This document shows positions 63,929-64,000 of a stretch of 64,000 bases of DNA, one piece after another. This DNA is from Panorpa germanica (Eukaryota; Arthropoda; Insecta; Mecoptera; Panorpidae). The translations under genes were made by a program, and so were the position numbers. The notes under the pieces are model-generated. The model was not told where the DNA came from, did not search any database, and saw only the letters and a list, made by a program, of their open reading frames with translations. The stretch lies in assembly GCA_963678705.1 (NCBI GenBank), contig OY783220.1, positions 6,779,001-6,843,000 on the forward strand, read 5' to 3'. Each line of letters begins with the position of its first letter. Position 1 is the stretch's first letter.

Positions 63929-64000
63929 ACTGGAAGTATCAATGTTCAATGTACAGATAAGTTCATTTTTAATAAAATATTGTATTCTAGTCCTAAATTG

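Overview
This is an AT-rich eukaryotic window, most likely insect nuclear DNA. The evidence is its mobile-element content: a BEL/Pao LTR retrotransposon, R1-like and Jockey/I-like non-LTR retrotransposon 3' ends, insect-type Helitrons, hAT and PIF/Harbinger non-autonomous elements, and (AT)n microsatellites. I could not assign an order or species. I found no host protein-coding exon, rRNA, tRNA or CRISPR array that I would defend. Nearly all open frames outside the retroelements are short and AT-driven.

The best-supported feature is a complete BEL/Pao insertion on the minus strand at 42102-47142. Its two 773-bp LTRs look identical by eye, and it is flanked by a 5-bp target duplication (accat). 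Its internal region is only about 3.5 kb. One reading frame runs from 45697 down to 42857, interrupted by just two TAA codons. It encodes Gag, a zinc-knuckle region and an aspartic protease, followed by two short in-frame remnants of reverse transcriptase and integrase. Most of RT, all of RNase H and the first part of integrase are missing. It therefore looks like a recently inserted but non-autonomous derivative.

The rest is layered transposon debris. Left part (1-13 kb): a 166-bp hAT-type element, a solo LTR nested in a LINE 3' end, R1-like and Jockey/I-like C-terminal remnants, and a 1.0-kb hAT element with an 8-bp target duplication. Middle (13-42 kb): a dispersed repeat family with copies near 19.1, 20.8 and 23.0 kb, one split by a Harbinger-type MITE; LINE 3' ends; a 637-bp element with an 18-bp perfect terminal inverted repeat and a diverged second copy 1.2 kb away; and two long AT microsatellites. 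Right part (47-64 kb): two Helitron-type elements in opposite orientations, further R1-like remnants, a second copy of the 14.3-kb repeat, and an inverted copy of the first hAT-type element at the far end.

Several insertions can be dated relative to one another, because uninterrupted paralogues of the target sequence lie in the same window. No genes act together here beyond the parts of the BEL/Pao element itself.
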